64,000 nt of DNA, from positions 1,240,001-1,304,000 of the forward strand of contig JAOVFP010000020.1 in assembly GCA_025738555.1 (NCBI GenBank), written 5' to 3'. The DNA comes from Cyathus striatus (lineage: Eukaryota > Basidiomycota > Agaricomycetes > Agaricales > Nidulariaceae). The notes under the pieces are model-generated. The model did no database searches. It was given only the letters and a program-made list of their open reading frames with translations, and was not told where the DNA came from. Shown here piece after piece: positions 45,087 to 56,805 of this stretch; the first letter of the stretch is position 1, and the number at the start of each line of letters is the position of its first letter. The translations under genes and the position numbers were made by a program.

Positions 45087-46011
45087 TTCGAACTCATGTG
45101 TATACATTCATATTGTATTCCGGACACTGGATTCTAGAAGTTACCGGAGAGCCAGATACCCAAAACGACACTCGTTTATTGCGACGTATTACTGTGCAGA
45201 TTCACTCCAACTATTATATATGACTATTTCCAGCTGGTTCATCCTGCATAGCCATGCTGTTGAGATAATGTGGTGCCTACGTTCCTTCATTGGAAATGTC
45301 TTAGACGGTCTTTACAAGATAAGACGAATATCGGAAATTTCTAGATTTTCGAAGAGAACTCTGCATTGCTGCATTGGGATCTTGCTTCAAGTTCAATGTA
45401 ATTCATATATTTCCATTTTGTTCCTATTCGGCGGTCGCGTGGACATGGAATGGAGTGACATACTGCAGTATGAAAATCAACAAAATGCTATGTATGTAAT
45501 TCCACGTTTCTACCAGACGTCGTGGTTATTGGGTATCACACTTGGTAAAATTTAGCTTGAAGCTTGGTAGACAATATCATATTCTGGAAGGAAGGGTCAA
45601 CGAGAATGGGACTCGACTAGGTTTCACAGCTTCAAGCTTTATGAGTGAATAATCTGTTGAACACAAGCTTTTCAGTTCTTTAGTATATACCATGTGGTTC
45701 TGGTTTCTTATGACTGCCTGTGAAGAGAAACCAAGAGAAGTTGCACTTGGTACTTGCAATTTGAATCTTGGAATCTAAGTCTCCGTCCAAGTCTCGTGGT
45801 TCACGTGAGCGTAACCCTTCAAATTCAAAGCTTCAAGCTCAAGACTGAACAGGTCCCGGATCTCAAGAGTCACTAAACTTGCACTAACTGAGTGTCCCCT
45901 CATTGTAGTTCTCTTTCGATTAAGACGATACGTGTTGGACATGGCACAAACGTGAGTGGAAATGGTATCGACAAGTATTGCGCACTCACACGTTAGCCAA
46001 GTCAAACAGGA
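45087..46011. other. Intergenic, includes unresolved FOL1 5' end
   Basis: An open stretch of 176 codons (45025-45555) overlaps the end of the previous gene but has no protein-like pattern. Around 45900-46010 lies the probable first exon or leader of FOL1: an ATG at about 45950 followed by GTGAGT is a candidate, but its phase does not match any acceptor I can see. Confidence 0.45.
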
Positions 46012-48697
46012 CATGAACGCGACTTTATTCGTGTTAATGACCTTGTTATATCCGTTGCACTCAGAAATGGCGCATGTTGGCCTGCGGGAAATTCTTCTGG
46101 AACGTTGCAACCAATCACATTAACTCTTTCGATACCGCACGACATAACACCCACGGCTGCAACTGACGACCTTTCTCATTCAATCGATTACGGGAAGCTA
46201 TCGAAGTCCATACGCACAGCGTTAGATTCATCGTCATTCGAGAGCCTTGAGCTCCTTTCTTTGAAAGTCTTTGACATTATTTCCACGAGAGTAAATGATG
46301 GTCCTCCGATTAATGCTTTGCGTCTCGAAGTTGTGCAACTAAGGGCTCCTTTGCACACCAAGCGTACGGGTATTCGTTCCACGGCAACATTTCAAAATGG
46401 AAAATACAAAATCCTGTCTGTAGAACACTTCCTAGATGGTCTGGTTACACCGACAATTGTTGGCGTGAAAGCTGTTGAAAGGGTAGAAAAGCAAGATGTT
46501 CGCCTGCGACTAACTTTAGACAGTGGTGCAGGTGGTCTCTCCAATAGCTGGTTGGATTTTCGAGGCCTCACGAGGAGGTTATACGAGGTGAGCTAAACGG
46601 CTCCTGCAAGCTCACTCCCATTTCAAGTTTTTTTCGCAATATTCTTAGAGCATTTCAGAGACTTCGTTTGAAACCTTGGAAGCTCTGACCTCTTTTGGCG
46701 CTCTTACCACTCTCACCTTTCTAAGAACCTGCAATACCGCTTATAAATCTAATCCCACCTTGAACATTGCAATTGCGAAACCATCCGCCTTGGTGTTCGC
46801 CGAGTCCTCCGAAGTGGAGATACGTCGAACTTACGATGACTATCCAGAAGTAACCGTGGTTCCGGTTACATCTTCATTAAATTATCAAGGGTTGCATTTG
46901 GAACGTGCAGCAGCAGTTGCTCTTGGCTCGAACGTGGGCGATAGGTTTCATAACATTGAGTTAGCATTGCGGCTCCTCGATATTTCCCAGCAGTTGCTTG
47001 ATTCCCTTCCTTCAGCCGGAAACGAGCTGCCTCACGTCTCGGTCGTCGATACTAGTTTCATGTATGAGACTGCTCCGATGTATGTTACGGATCAACCTTC
47101 ATTTATCAATTGTGCTTGCATGGTCAGTCTTAACGTCACCTTATTCAATCTAATGTTGACGTCTACTCAGATTGAAACTAACCTTCAACCGCTCACTATT
47201 CTACTACTTCTAAAGAAGATTGAGAATATCATTGGTCGTGTTCCGTCTATTCGTAATGGACCGCGTGCTATTGACCTTGATTTGATCTTTTATGACAATG
47301 TAACATTCGATTCCCGACCCGAACCTACACGCGACACTTTAGATAACCTAGAGGGTGAGCTTGTTATACCCCATCCACGGTTGGCAGAGCGAGAATTTGT
47401 CCTTCGTCCCCTCAATGAGTAAGTGACATCTTGATATAAGCACATATTTTTGCTAAGGCATTTATTTATTAAGTATGATTCCCGATTTTGTTCATCCAGC
47501 ATTGCGGAAGAAGGTATCTACTCTGTTAGCAAATGTTCCTATCGACGGAAACGCTCCAAAAATGCAGAAAGTCATCATCTTTCCCCAGTACCCTATTCCC
47601 AGCGACCACAAGACCGTATATCCAGGGATCGTTGTTCCACCTACTCTTTTACATTGGACATACCCCATCGACCTGTCCTCGTCTCAACGTTCTCGAATTG
47701 GTCGCGAGACTCACATTATGGCCACGTTGAATGCCACACCCGATTCGTTCTCAGACGGTTCTAGACACGATACCATCGAGACAGGATTGGCATATGCCAA
47801 AAAATCAGTCGTTGATGGTGCTGCGATGGTTGATATTGGAGGATACTCAACAAGACCTGGGGCGGACTTTGTCAGCATCGAAGAGGAAATACGGAGAGTC
47901 GTCCCAATGATAGAAGCTATTCGTCAGACTTGCACTGCTACCGGCGACGCATTAATTAGCGTTGATACTTTCCGCTGGGAAGTCGCAGAGGCCTCTATCA
48001 ATGCAGGAGCCAACTGTATCAACGATGTCTACGCATTTTCTGGACCAGAATATCCTATTGAAAGCGATGTGGATGTTCGTGCAAACGAGTACATGAAAGA
48101 ACTCAAGCGCATTGCCGGGAAATACTCCGTACCTGTTATTCTTATGCACTCTCGCGGCGATGCTGGGAAGAACAAAGATTACAGTGCATACGAGTATGCT
48201 GGGAAGAATATTTCTGTCGTCGAGAGTGTTCGAGTAGAACTGGGACAGAAGGTAGACCACATTGTGAAGGGTAAAGGTAGTTTGAGACGATGGATGGTCA
48301 TAGTAGACCCCGGGATTGGCTTCAGTAAGACGTTGGAAGGAAATCTAGAGTTGTTACGAGAAGCCGCGTCGGTCACCGCGGACGTCTTCATCGGTGAAGG
48401 TATACGACATTTGTATTCCTTTTAAACTCTTTGACTTACATTTTTTCCGCAGAATCAAACAAACGACGCAACCCACTCGTCGGATACCCTCAACTGATTG
48501 GTGTATCTAGGAAGTCGTTTTTGGGTACCATTCTTTCCTCCGGAGAAGGCGGTCGAATGACTACTCCAGCTGAACGTGTATTTGCTACAGCTTCCGCTGT
48601 TACTTGTGCCATTCAACAAGGCGCATGTATCGTTCGCGTTCATGACGTAAAAGAGATATACGATACTGCCCGGGTTGCAGATGCTATTTGGAATTAA
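46012..48697 (+). CDS. FOL1: Trifunctional folate synthesis enzyme FOL1 (FolB-FolK-FolP)
   Basis: Catalyses three consecutive steps of folate synthesis: dihydroneopterin aldolase, hydroxymethyl-dihydropterin pyrophosphokinase (HPPK) and dihydropteroate synthase (DHPS), the last being the sulphonamide target. Resolved exons end or start at 46587, 46649-47122, 47171-47418, 47474-48393 and 48453-48697, giving about 817 residues. Aldolase-type repeats: DFIRVNDLVISVALRNGA with SDDLS-like TDDLSHSIDYGKLSK, and a second weaker repeat. HPPK: AVALGSNVGDRFHNIELAL and RNGPRAIDLDLIFYD. DHPS: HIMATLNATPDSFSDG, VDIGGYSTRPGA, VDPGIGFSK and IGVSRKSFLG. The N-terminal exon with the start codon is not resolved; coding sequence is clear from 46021. 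Confidence 0.93.
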
Positions 48698-49064
48698 GCA
48701 TTAAAATATTTCACTTGTCTTGGGATCTACTTACTATCTCTTGCAATGATTTGATAGATTACTTCTACTTACTACGAATCTTTCAACAAGATTTAATGAC
48801 GCCTTTACCTATCATGTAGCTACTAGCCTCAACACGATGTATGTATCACGATTCACGACTGTATCCCATTCCTTGTTCAGTGGGTCATAAATTCACTTTT
48901 TCATTATCCGCCTGAGTGTTCCCAAAGTGTTCCATAAGTATTCCGATATACTTAAGTCACGTGACGGGAAATTTGCTCAGGCGAAACCGAGAAACTGTAC
49001 AGCTGACAACTCATATCTTAGATCTACTCTTCGCACTCAACGCCCACCGCATCCTCAAGACAAT
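48698..49064. other. Intergenic
   Basis: Short spacer between FOL1 and RPS30, both on the plus strand. A CACGTGAC sequence (E-box-like) at about 48959-48966 sits roughly 100 bp before the RPS30 start and could be a regulator site. Confidence 0.45.
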
Positions 49065-49590
49065 ATGGGAAAAGGTACTTCAAACTTACCAGTATAAAAT
49101 AGTTCGTTTAGCCTGACTATCGTGGTACTTTGTGATGCCAATTAGTTCACGGTTCTCTTGCTCGTGCTGGTAAAGTCAAATCTCAGACTCCTAAGGTTGA
49201 GAAACAGGAAAAGAAGAAAACTCCCAAGGGCCGTGCTAAGAAGCGCATTCTGTACAACCGCAGGTGAGTATCCCTTGGGACGCGGCTATAGGAAATCATA
49301 GGCTTATCGTACATTCTAGATTCGTTAATGTTACAACATTACCTGGTGGCAAGAGGAGAATGTGAGTTTTGCCTTTCCCCTCTACGTCTGCTGTAGGCGA
49401 TACCCTCTCGTGGTCACAACCATGTGATGATAACCGCAAATTCGCATAGTTCACTCCGAATCTCTATGTGGACAAACCTGCATCTTTCACTCCTATCTGA
49501 TTCTTACATCTTTCATCTCTATCGTTCTTTTCTTGGAGACTCTTACTGACTCCCAAACACCCTTTCAGGAATCCCAACCCCGAGAAGTAA
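49065..49590 (+). CDS. RPS30: 40S ribosomal protein S30 (eS30)
   Basis: A small basic component of the 40S ribosomal subunit. Four exons (49065-49074, 49146-49263, 49320-49361, 49569-49590) join in phase to 63 residues, the normal length. The sequence is unmistakable: [20 protein letters not shown], then [20 protein letters not shown] and [19 protein letters not shown]. The first exon codes only MGK plus one base, typical of intron-rich fungal ribosomal protein genes. There is no ubiquitin-like FUBI fusion, unlike in animals. Intron 3 is 207 bp, long for this genome, and may host a snoRNA. Confidence 0.95.
49419..49505 (+). ncRNA. Candidate intronic C/D-box snoRNA
   Basis: Inside intron 3 of RPS30 there is a C box GTGATGA (49424-49430) and a D box CTGA (49497-49500), 77 nt apart end to end, the usual C/D snoRNA size. 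Ribosomal protein introns often host such RNAs. The terminal stem is weak and no target was assigned, so this is tentative. Confidence 0.3.
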
Positions 49591-50318
49591 AATATTGCTT
49601 TTGGGCTAATTCGAAATGACGCTCTTGTGTTCGTTGGCTGAGCAGGAGATGGCCGGCCGAACAGAGTCCGGTCTGACTCACTAGCTTCAGTATGCAGCAC
49701 GTTACATGCTACTCATAAGTACATGTCACCATCTATATGATCAGGCCATTGCAGTATCAATGAATGGAACGACAGGCACCCGTTGGTGATTACCCGGGGT
49801 TAAATATCAGAACGAGGTGTGAAATTTGTGAAGATCAAATGAATAAATTACTGCGTGTAGGTGCAGTGTATTTCGTTGCAAAATGAACAGTGTGTTGTAA
49901 TTTAGATAACTTCCAACGGATTTTTGTTTTGACGAAAGCATTATAATTAATCGGGTGATGGGCTCTAATATCTACCTAAGAATTTGTGGAAGCACTCGAC
50001 AGAATAACCAGTCGGAATCGTACAACTGTGCAACTACTGGCTAGTCTAAGGCAATGATTGAGGTTGAAACACGAATCTGAAGTTTGGGGAGGAGGAACTT
50101 CAGTTTCTGCGGGCGGAACAGCGAGCCACGTGCGTAGTCGGAGAGCGTGTCAATGGAAACGTGTCGCTCGCTGTCACCTTGTCCCCAACCTATATCACCC
50201 CACAGGACACGCTCTTTCATTACACTTCCTGTTTCTTATATACATACGTGTTCTAGGCTGGCTACACACATCTCTTGTTCATACACTCCTCCCTCCTTTG
50301 CGTCTCTGAACAAAAATT
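49591..50318. other. Intergenic
   Basis: AT-rich spacer, with the SEC11 promoter at its right end. No gene. Confidence 0.55.
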
Positions 50319-51130
50319 ATGTTCACAGAAGAACTGAAGGCCTTCAAGAGGCTAGGCTTCCGCCATGTTCGTTCAGCGTTCAACTTTTTATCTTCAACTC
50401 TGTTCGTAACACTTCAATAATGCCTACAGGTCCTTCTACAAGTTTTGAATTTCGCATCCGTTATTGCTTCTGGGCTTATGATCTGGAAGGGTCTTGGACT
50501 AGTGACAAACTCTGAATCGCCTATCGTCGTCGTGCTGAGGTCCGTCGCAGTATTACCAGTTTCGATATTTTCTCTTAATGTAGTTCTTAAACGCCCTTCA
50601 GTGGATCAATGGAACCTGCTTTCTATCGTGGTGACCTCCTTTTCCTCACCAACCCCTCGCATGAACGTTATGTCACTGGCGACATTACCGTCTATAAAAT
50701 TCCGGGCGCAGATATTCCCATCGTACACAGAGTACTTGAAACTCACGACGTGACGCCGAAAAAGAGAAAGCGCGATAATGCAACCGCTGCCGTTACCATT
50801 CCTAACCAATACTTATTGACGAAAGGCGACAACAATTATGTTGACGATATCGAGTTGTATCAGGGCTTAGAATGGCTTGAGCGCAAGCATATTGTTGGAA
50901 AGGTTCGAGGGTAAGCATGCTGCGTCCTTTTATAGTATGATTTATTGCAACCTAACATCCCGGTTGTTTCAGATTCCTTCCATATGTTGGCTACGTCACG
51001 ATAGCAATGGTACGTCCTTCGCTAAGCTATCCGTTACTATGCTAATACATTTATACAGAACGACTTTCCTCAGCTCAAATATGCCCTACTTGGCGGCTTA
51101 GGTTTATTAGCTTTAATACAGCGTGAATAA
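50319..51130 (+). CDS. SEC11: Signal peptidase complex catalytic subunit SEC11
   Basis: Cleaves signal peptides in the ER membrane. Five exons (50319-50366, 50430-50539, 50602-50910, 50973-51009, 51059-51130) join in phase to 191 residues. A short cytosolic N-terminus ([17 protein letters not shown]) precedes the membrane anchor [20 protein letters not shown]. The catalytic Ser lies in [16 protein letters not shown], and the catalytic His (in eukaryotic Sec11 in place of Lys) in IPIVHRVLE. Then come KGDNNYVDD and a C-terminal hydrophobic tail ([18 protein letters not shown]). A basic insert KKRKRDN follows the His motif. Confidence 0.94.
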
Positions 51131-51896
51131 TAATCACGTTTCACTGATCTTGGGAATATTGCATCATTCTTGGATTTTCAGGCAGTCACTGTACTGTATT
51201 GCTTTCTGTAACAATATAACCCTTCATTCTGGCCTGCAAGTGTCATAAGGAGTCTTCGAATATACATTCGTAGTTTTTACGAATTATTATATTGAAGGTA
51301 AGAACAGCAACTTCATGCCTAAGATGTAGTAAGTAGCCCTCTATATACCAATATCTTATGCAGGCCAACATAAAGAATGGTCAGTAGCTGTCCACTTGCG
51401 GTTAGCTAACGTTCCATTAAATAATAAACTGAGAGCAAACCTTCAATGTCTCCATGAACTTTTGTAATCCATATATTGCCAAGCCCCTTTGATTACACAT
51501 GTCTTTCGCATGGAAATGTTACTAAGAGATCTCGTGAATACAGCATATCCTCTTCTATCTCCAGGACAGACCCTCAGTGGCTTGCTCCAGATCATAACAC
51601 TGCACCACCTCAAGATGAAGGCGAGCACCATAGATAAGTAGCCCGACCTCAAACAGGGAGCATTATAAGTAACTTCTGCAAGTGATTCGTCGGTTTCAGA
51701 GGAACCAGAAGCGGCGTCGCGACTGACGAACAAATCCATGCCCGACACAAAAGATCACGTCGTGTTTTGTAAATGGGGTCAGATGTCGAGTATCCAGCAT
51801 TTGTCCCGTAAGGTTCTCTGACCATATGACCAGTGTAATGTTCTGGGATGATATCACAAACCGTTAGGATACACCCTGCACCAGAAGCAGAAGTAT
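51131..51896. other. Intergenic, convergent 3' ends
   Basis: AT-rich spacer between convergent genes. No convincing open frame. Confidence 0.55.
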
Positions 51897-53157
51897 CTAC
51901 GAAACCAACATCCCTTTTGAGCGAGCATCAACCAACGCTAATCGAGCACCCTTTAGAACTCGAACTTTAGCCGGTCCCTCAGTTCTCAGCGAGCCATTGT
52001 CATCAGCGTGCACATTGTAGGCCCAAGCATCCAGTGCAGTACGAACGTACATTGCGTTCCGTGTCTCTTGGTAGACCTTAATGTAATCCACAGAAGAGAG
52101 AGAAACGTTCAGGACAGAAGCGGAGCGCTCACTTGGCTCGCTTTTACTAATGCTGTGATTCTGGCTTATACTATGTATGAATGGTGGGTCGATGCTAGAC
52201 ATCGACGATCGGTACGAAGACGAGGCATGAAATGACACTCCGAGGGAACCAACGCTTCCTGCGTCCTTGAGCTTTAGCAGAAATTCCCAGAAGGCATCCA
52301 ATGCTTTGTGGGTCCAGTACATCTGATTTTCGTCGGCATCTAGTCGGAGAGGGATCTGTTGCGAAGGATCAAGTACAGATGCCGAGGAACAGTGCTCCCA
52401 TGGAAGTATACCTCTGACAGGGATAATCCAGGCGCATCTGTCGTATTCTGAGGGTACTGGTAATGGAATAGTGTAGGGAGGTATCGCCGTAGGTTTAGTT
52501 TTCCTGTAAGGGTGGATTTTGGTAGAACGACGGAGCTTCATCGAATTGGAAGGATGAATATGAGGCTGAAGAAACAACGTCGCGTGAGGAGAAGGACAAT
52601 ATTATAGTAACACAGCGTACCTGGGGCAATATGCCATGCAATGGCCCATGGTCGAGTTTCCTTCTTTTCCTAGGGCGCTCGAATGACTGTTTGTCTATTT
52701 CTCGAGCTCGGGTGCGAGGAAGCGAAGCAGATCGCGGTCTATCGAATACAGGCTTTAGATCTGTGCTAATGAACTCTTCAAGGTCTTCCAGGCGGAATTT
52801 CTCACTGTCATCGACGGGTGAATCCCATTCCTTCAGTTCGCTATTCGCTACCTTCAGTACGTCTTTTCGAACAATGTGTGGACAAGGTGAAGCATATACG
52901 TAGACTCCTGCTTCTATGACAGACTTAGATGTTGCACTATTTATCGAGAAATAAAACCCACTGGAATTCCGCTTCGGCGGTTGGATGGTCTCTGTAAGTT
53001 TGACAGACACCCATCCTTTGGATTTAGAACCAGCCGATACGATAAGGTTATGGCCTTCTTCGAGAAGCTCTGTGGTAGAGGTACGAGAGGATATTTGGTG
53101 TGTATAGTTGTGAACTGTATAATCTATGTCATTTGCGGGGGATGGCGTTCGTTCCAT
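51897..53157 (-). CDS. Conserved-looking protein, function unknown
   Basis: Two exons, 52621-53157 and 51897-52565, join in phase to 401 residues. The first exon has a possible folded region (LIVSAGSKSKGWVSVKLTET to YFSINSATSKSVIEAGVYVY) and then a strongly basic nuclear-localisation-like patch RPRKRRKLD. The second contains a Pro-rich segment, a Trp-rich block (RCAWIIPVRGILPWEHC), a helical segment THKALDAFWEFLLKLKD, and a final region with YIKVYQETRNAMYVRTALD. I do not recognise any domain. The nuclear signal and lack of membrane segments suggest a nuclear protein. Confidence 0.7.
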
Positions 53158-54019
53158 GCATGAGCGTAGAGGAATCGGACTTGGATCTGTTGAACATTGA
53201 TATGTTTATATGTAGTGGCTATACCAAATTAGCACAAATACATATGTTGTCAAGTAAGGTTACAACTTCTTGCTTTCTAAATTCGTGTCATTGCTAGACT
53301 CATTGTCAAGACTTCTCAGATCCCAATATTCAATACTGGAATAGTGCTCCCAAGTGCTAAAATTTTACTAATCCCGCATGGGAATAGCAAGGGTTACATA
53401 TCCTACATATTTTTCCCTTTGGTTGAAGCGCTTGACACTCTGAAGGCTCTCTCCTCAAGGCCTAACACCTAATCACATGAATTCTGGCTAAGGAAGTAGA
53501 ATGGAGCACTCCGAGTGCATGCCACTTCATCCGTGAGCGGGTCTCCGAATCTCATACATTCCCTTTGGTCCACGTCAAGCGCTGCGCTATCAGTCACCTA
53601 TCGGAGCTGCAAGTGTGCAGGATGTTTCGCACAAGTTCCTAAATGGTGATATTTTGAATCAAGGTTCACACTTGCGAGGTAGTAGCGACTTATTCTTGTT
53701 ATCAATCTTCGCAGGTGACATCAACCGGTGCGGTGTTTGCACTGCGAACGTGGGCCTCGCTCCGACCAATCAGGATCGAGCTAGGCTTGTCGTGTGCCGT
53801 CCCGCCTTGGTCCGGAAGCAACTCATTAAACGTTGCACGTTTCTCGGGCACACGAGCACTTTCAAACAAGGAATGTAAGCTGTGGCATCATTCGTAGCCT
53901 CCCTTCTCACGGCGTATTCAAGAAGGAGCCGCGGGTTGAAATGAGTGCACTGCAACATTACCCTTCTTCCCTTTCCCCACAGCCACTTCATTCTCTTCCC
54001 GCTCACTAACTCTACAGAT
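53158..54019. other. Intergenic, divergent promoters
   Basis: 860 bp between the divergent orphan gene and the bHLH gene. A TCCACGTCAAG-type E-box-like core is near 53568. No gene seen. Confidence 0.5.
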
Positions 54020-55276
54020 ATGACTGACCCTTCCAAAGTGGTCTATGCCGCCAGTTGTAACCCTCCTCGACGTGCAAAGCGCGCACGTTTGGATCCATCG
54101 CCTCCCAGTCCAGCGCTGTCGACATCCAGCTTGTCAGGGTTAGAACCCGAGACGAAGCTCACTCAGCCAAGGCCAATTCTACCTAAGAAGACAGCAACCA
54201 GTGCCAAGTCAACTCCAATCATGGATCCTTCCAACCACCACCACGACGCTCACACTACAGTTCCCCCGCCTGCAAAGCGTGGGCGTAAGCCCGGCCCTCT
54301 CTCGCGCTCTGCTCGCGAGGCCCAGCGACGGCTTAACCATTCCATCATCGAGAAGGCCAGACGTACGAAGATAAACGATGCGCTTGCCACGTTGAAGCAG
54401 CTTGTTCCTGCGGACTACGGGCAAATTAAGAAGTCAGCCAACGAGGCTGAGGAATCAGATGATGGAGAGTTCCGCGAGGGTTCGAGCAAAGCGGGTAAAC
54501 CTGGTGGCAAACGCGAGGAGAAGGAAAAGGAGTTCAAGCTGGAGATTTTGGTCAGAACTGTGTCGTATATGCAGGACTTGCTTCAGCACGTCGCTGTCTT
54601 GGAGAATGCAGTCAATACCTGCTCTAATTGCAGCGCAAAACACACAAACAAGCGGAAGCGCTCTGCCAGCGATTGTGATGAAGAAGGAGAAGGTCACGAT
54701 TCTTGTGCTGCGGCGCGGCCCAGGAGGACTAGCGATGCTTGCGGCATGATTAAGTTGTGTGACACTAACGGTAATGTTCCTATCACACCTTTGGAGCCAC
54801 AGAAGCCTTCTACTCCCCTTCCCACACCTCCCGAGTCTCGTCTTCCACCAATTTCGTCCTGGCTTCCTAATTCTGTTATCGACCCAAGTCTCCTGCCATC
54901 CAAGGCTTCTAACTCCTCTCCATCTCCACCTAATCAACTCCCCTCACCTCCGTCTTCGACCCATTTCGACCCTATACGTTCAAGTAATATTCCTCCCACA
55001 TTGAATCTCGGACCAGTCGCCACTGCTTCAATGTTACCTTCGACTAGAACGCCGGAAGACGAGTCTGCTGCATCATTACTCCTTCAGATCAGCGCATCAT
55101 CGCCCACAACGCGCCCCGTAGGCTCATCGCCACATCATTTACTGGAACCCTCGATGTTTGCGCTCTCAAGCAGCGCTAAACATCAAGCATCTGGTAAAAA
55201 TGTAGAGACGCCAGGCTCGCTTCTCGGCGTCGGTCACCCCCATTTCAGCAGGAATAAGGTATCCCTTAGAAGATAA
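54020..55276 (+). CDS. bHLH transcription factor
   Basis: Single-exon frame from an ATG at 54020, 418 residues. Basic region and helix 1: REAQRRLNHSIIEKARRTKI and NDALATLKQLVP (residues about 98-131). The loop is long (about 45 residues) and charged, with KSANEAEESDDGEF and KREEKEKE, followed by helix 2 KLEILVRTVSYMQDLLQHVAV. The basic region has His, Glu and Arg residues (HSIIEKARR) typical of E-box binding. A Cys-containing stretch follows (CSNCSAKHTNKRKR), then a disordered Pro/Ser-rich region with repeated PTPPESRLPP-like sequences, probably for activation. Which bHLH subgroup it belongs to is unclear. Promoter regions with E-box-like sites elsewhere in the window cannot be linked to it. 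Confidence 0.85.
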   Translation: MTDPSKVVYAASCNPPRRAKRARLDPSPPSPALSTSSLSGLEPETKLTQPRPILPKKTATSAKSTPIMDPSNHHHDAHTTVPPPAKRGRKPGPLSRSAREAQRRLNHSIIEKARRTKINDALATLKQLVPADYGQIKKSANEAEESDDGEFREGSSKAGKPGGKREEKEKEFKLEILVRTVSYMQDLLQHVAVLENAVNTCSNCSAKHTNKRKRSASDCDEEGEGHDSCAAARPRRTSDACGMIKLCDTNGNVPITPLEPQKPSTPLPTPPESRLPPISSWLPNSVIDPSLLPSKASNSSPSPPNQLPSPPSSTHFDPIRSSNIPPTLNLGPVATASMLPSTRTPEDESAASLLLQISASSPTTRPVGSSPHHLLEPSMFALSSSAKHQASGKNVETPGSLLGVGHPHFSRNKVSLRR

Positions 55277-55782
55277 TGTTTAAATATTGCAGAATAGGCT
55301 TTCCTTAGGCTTTCCTCCAGGATAACATAGTCACTCAGTTTGATCACTGAGATTGTAAATTAAGAGAGCTATTTGCCGTCGTGCAGAGACACTTCAATTT
55401 TAGTAGCTTGAATATACTCAAGTCTCATTGTACTTAATACTTATACTGGGAATTCAAAGTCGGTGATTTAAGCATCTTAAGCTACTTTTCAAAAACTAAA
55501 ACAAGTGTAGGTAGACTTACTGAATATATTTATATCAACCAACCAAGTAGATTTTATTAAGGTGAAGAATAGTACTTACATAAAAGATAAGCCAAATTTG
55601 GAAGTTATCTCCGTTTCAAATTCTGATCGACCTGAGGTACTGATCCGTAAGTGGGATGATTGACTCCACGCGAAGAATCATTATGTAATTCAACCTACTT
55701 TAAACTTGCAAGTTCTTGACTTTCACTCTGATTTTCTTCCAAATTTCTTCCATTACTTACTCTGAAATAATCTTATTCTGTG
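55277..55782. other. Intergenic
   Basis: AT-rich spacer before the first Nudix gene. The last ~50 bp resemble the sequence just before the second Nudix gene, so the duplicated block may begin here. Confidence 0.5.
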
Positions 55783-56705
55783 ATGGCTCAATTTAACGCG
55801 TCGAACGATGTTCCGCCTGGATTAAGTGGTCCCCTCGAGTTCTACACCAGCGGCGGAGAGAACACTTCCGAATGGATGCAATACGAGAACGTTAAGTATT
55901 ATACTATTGCCTTTGTATTCGAAGGAAAGAAGGTATTTGACATTCCTACGAAAAGTGCTCTTTATTCTTCATACATGGTTTTTAAGCTACTACTGGGCCA
56001 CAAAAAGCGTGGTTTCGGGAAAGGCATGTATGTGTCGCCCCTAGGCTTTTGATCATGATATCCCAGATAGTATGAACTTGAAGTATTATTGTAATAGATG
56101 TAGTGGATTTGGTAGGCAGCTTATTTTATTTTATTTAAGTACGTTCCTAACCAAATTACTCTATTACAGGAGGAAAGGTTGAATCAGGGGAGACAACAAT
56201 GCAGGCAGCATTGCGCGAACTAGAGGCCAGTGTTCCATGTTGGCTCTGTAACGTATATTTATATATGTAAACAGGAAGAATCAGGAATTATGGCTCCGTT
56301 AGAGTACGCTGGAACGTTTCTTTCTTATACCAAAGGGTCAGAGTTCGCATTTCATATCGACATATTTCGTGCAGACTCGTATACGGGAACCGTCATTGAG
56401 TGAGCCGCTTATCAACTACATTTAAGAACTCTCATATATTTCAACACGCTTTGCTCAGAACCGATGAAATGCGTCCACAATGGTTTTCAACTACTGCTGC
56501 ACCATGGATCACGGATGGAGATTTACCTGGTATCCCTTATGATATGATGTGGGGGTCGGAAAAATACTGGCTCCCTTACGTTATGGAGAAGCGCATCTTC
56601 CGGGGAAGAGCAGACTTCGTGAAGGAAGATACCTACCAGATGCGTAAATGGTGGTGTGGGATCCCGCCAGCACCTGATAACACGTTGCCAGAAGCTCAGT
56701 CATGA
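55783..56705 (+). CDS. MTH1-like Nudix hydrolase, copy A
   Basis: Nudix enzymes of the MTH1/NUDT1 type remove oxidised purine nucleotides such as 8-oxo-dGTP. Exons 55783-55932, 55987-56027, 56098-56111 (14-nt micro-exon), 56170-56225, 56275-56399, 56459-56705 give 210 residues. Around the Nudix box: LLLGHKKRGFGKG, CSGFGGKVESGETTMQAALRELEEESGI, in which G-K-E-R-E-E-S-G of the signature are kept, each part no longer than the family core. The C-terminal half has FHIDIFRA and DEMRPQWFS. The donor after exon 4 is GCCAGT, not GT, whereas copy B has GTATGC at the same site. If GC is not used, the nearest GT donor would insert two residues inside the Nudix box. The closest relative is copy B at 58797. 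Confidence 0.8.
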
Positions 56706-56805
56706 AGTGATGTCAGTTCTTAAGAACGTTCACGCAACTTTATCTCCACGGACAGTTCATACATATACTTAATTCATAAATTTTTACGCCCCCCAAACCA
56801 AACCT

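Noticed and set aside
45025..45555. 176-codon open stretch on the plus strand
   Set aside because: Overlaps the end of a real two-exon gene, has mixed composition with no domain, and lies in AT-rich spacer sequence.
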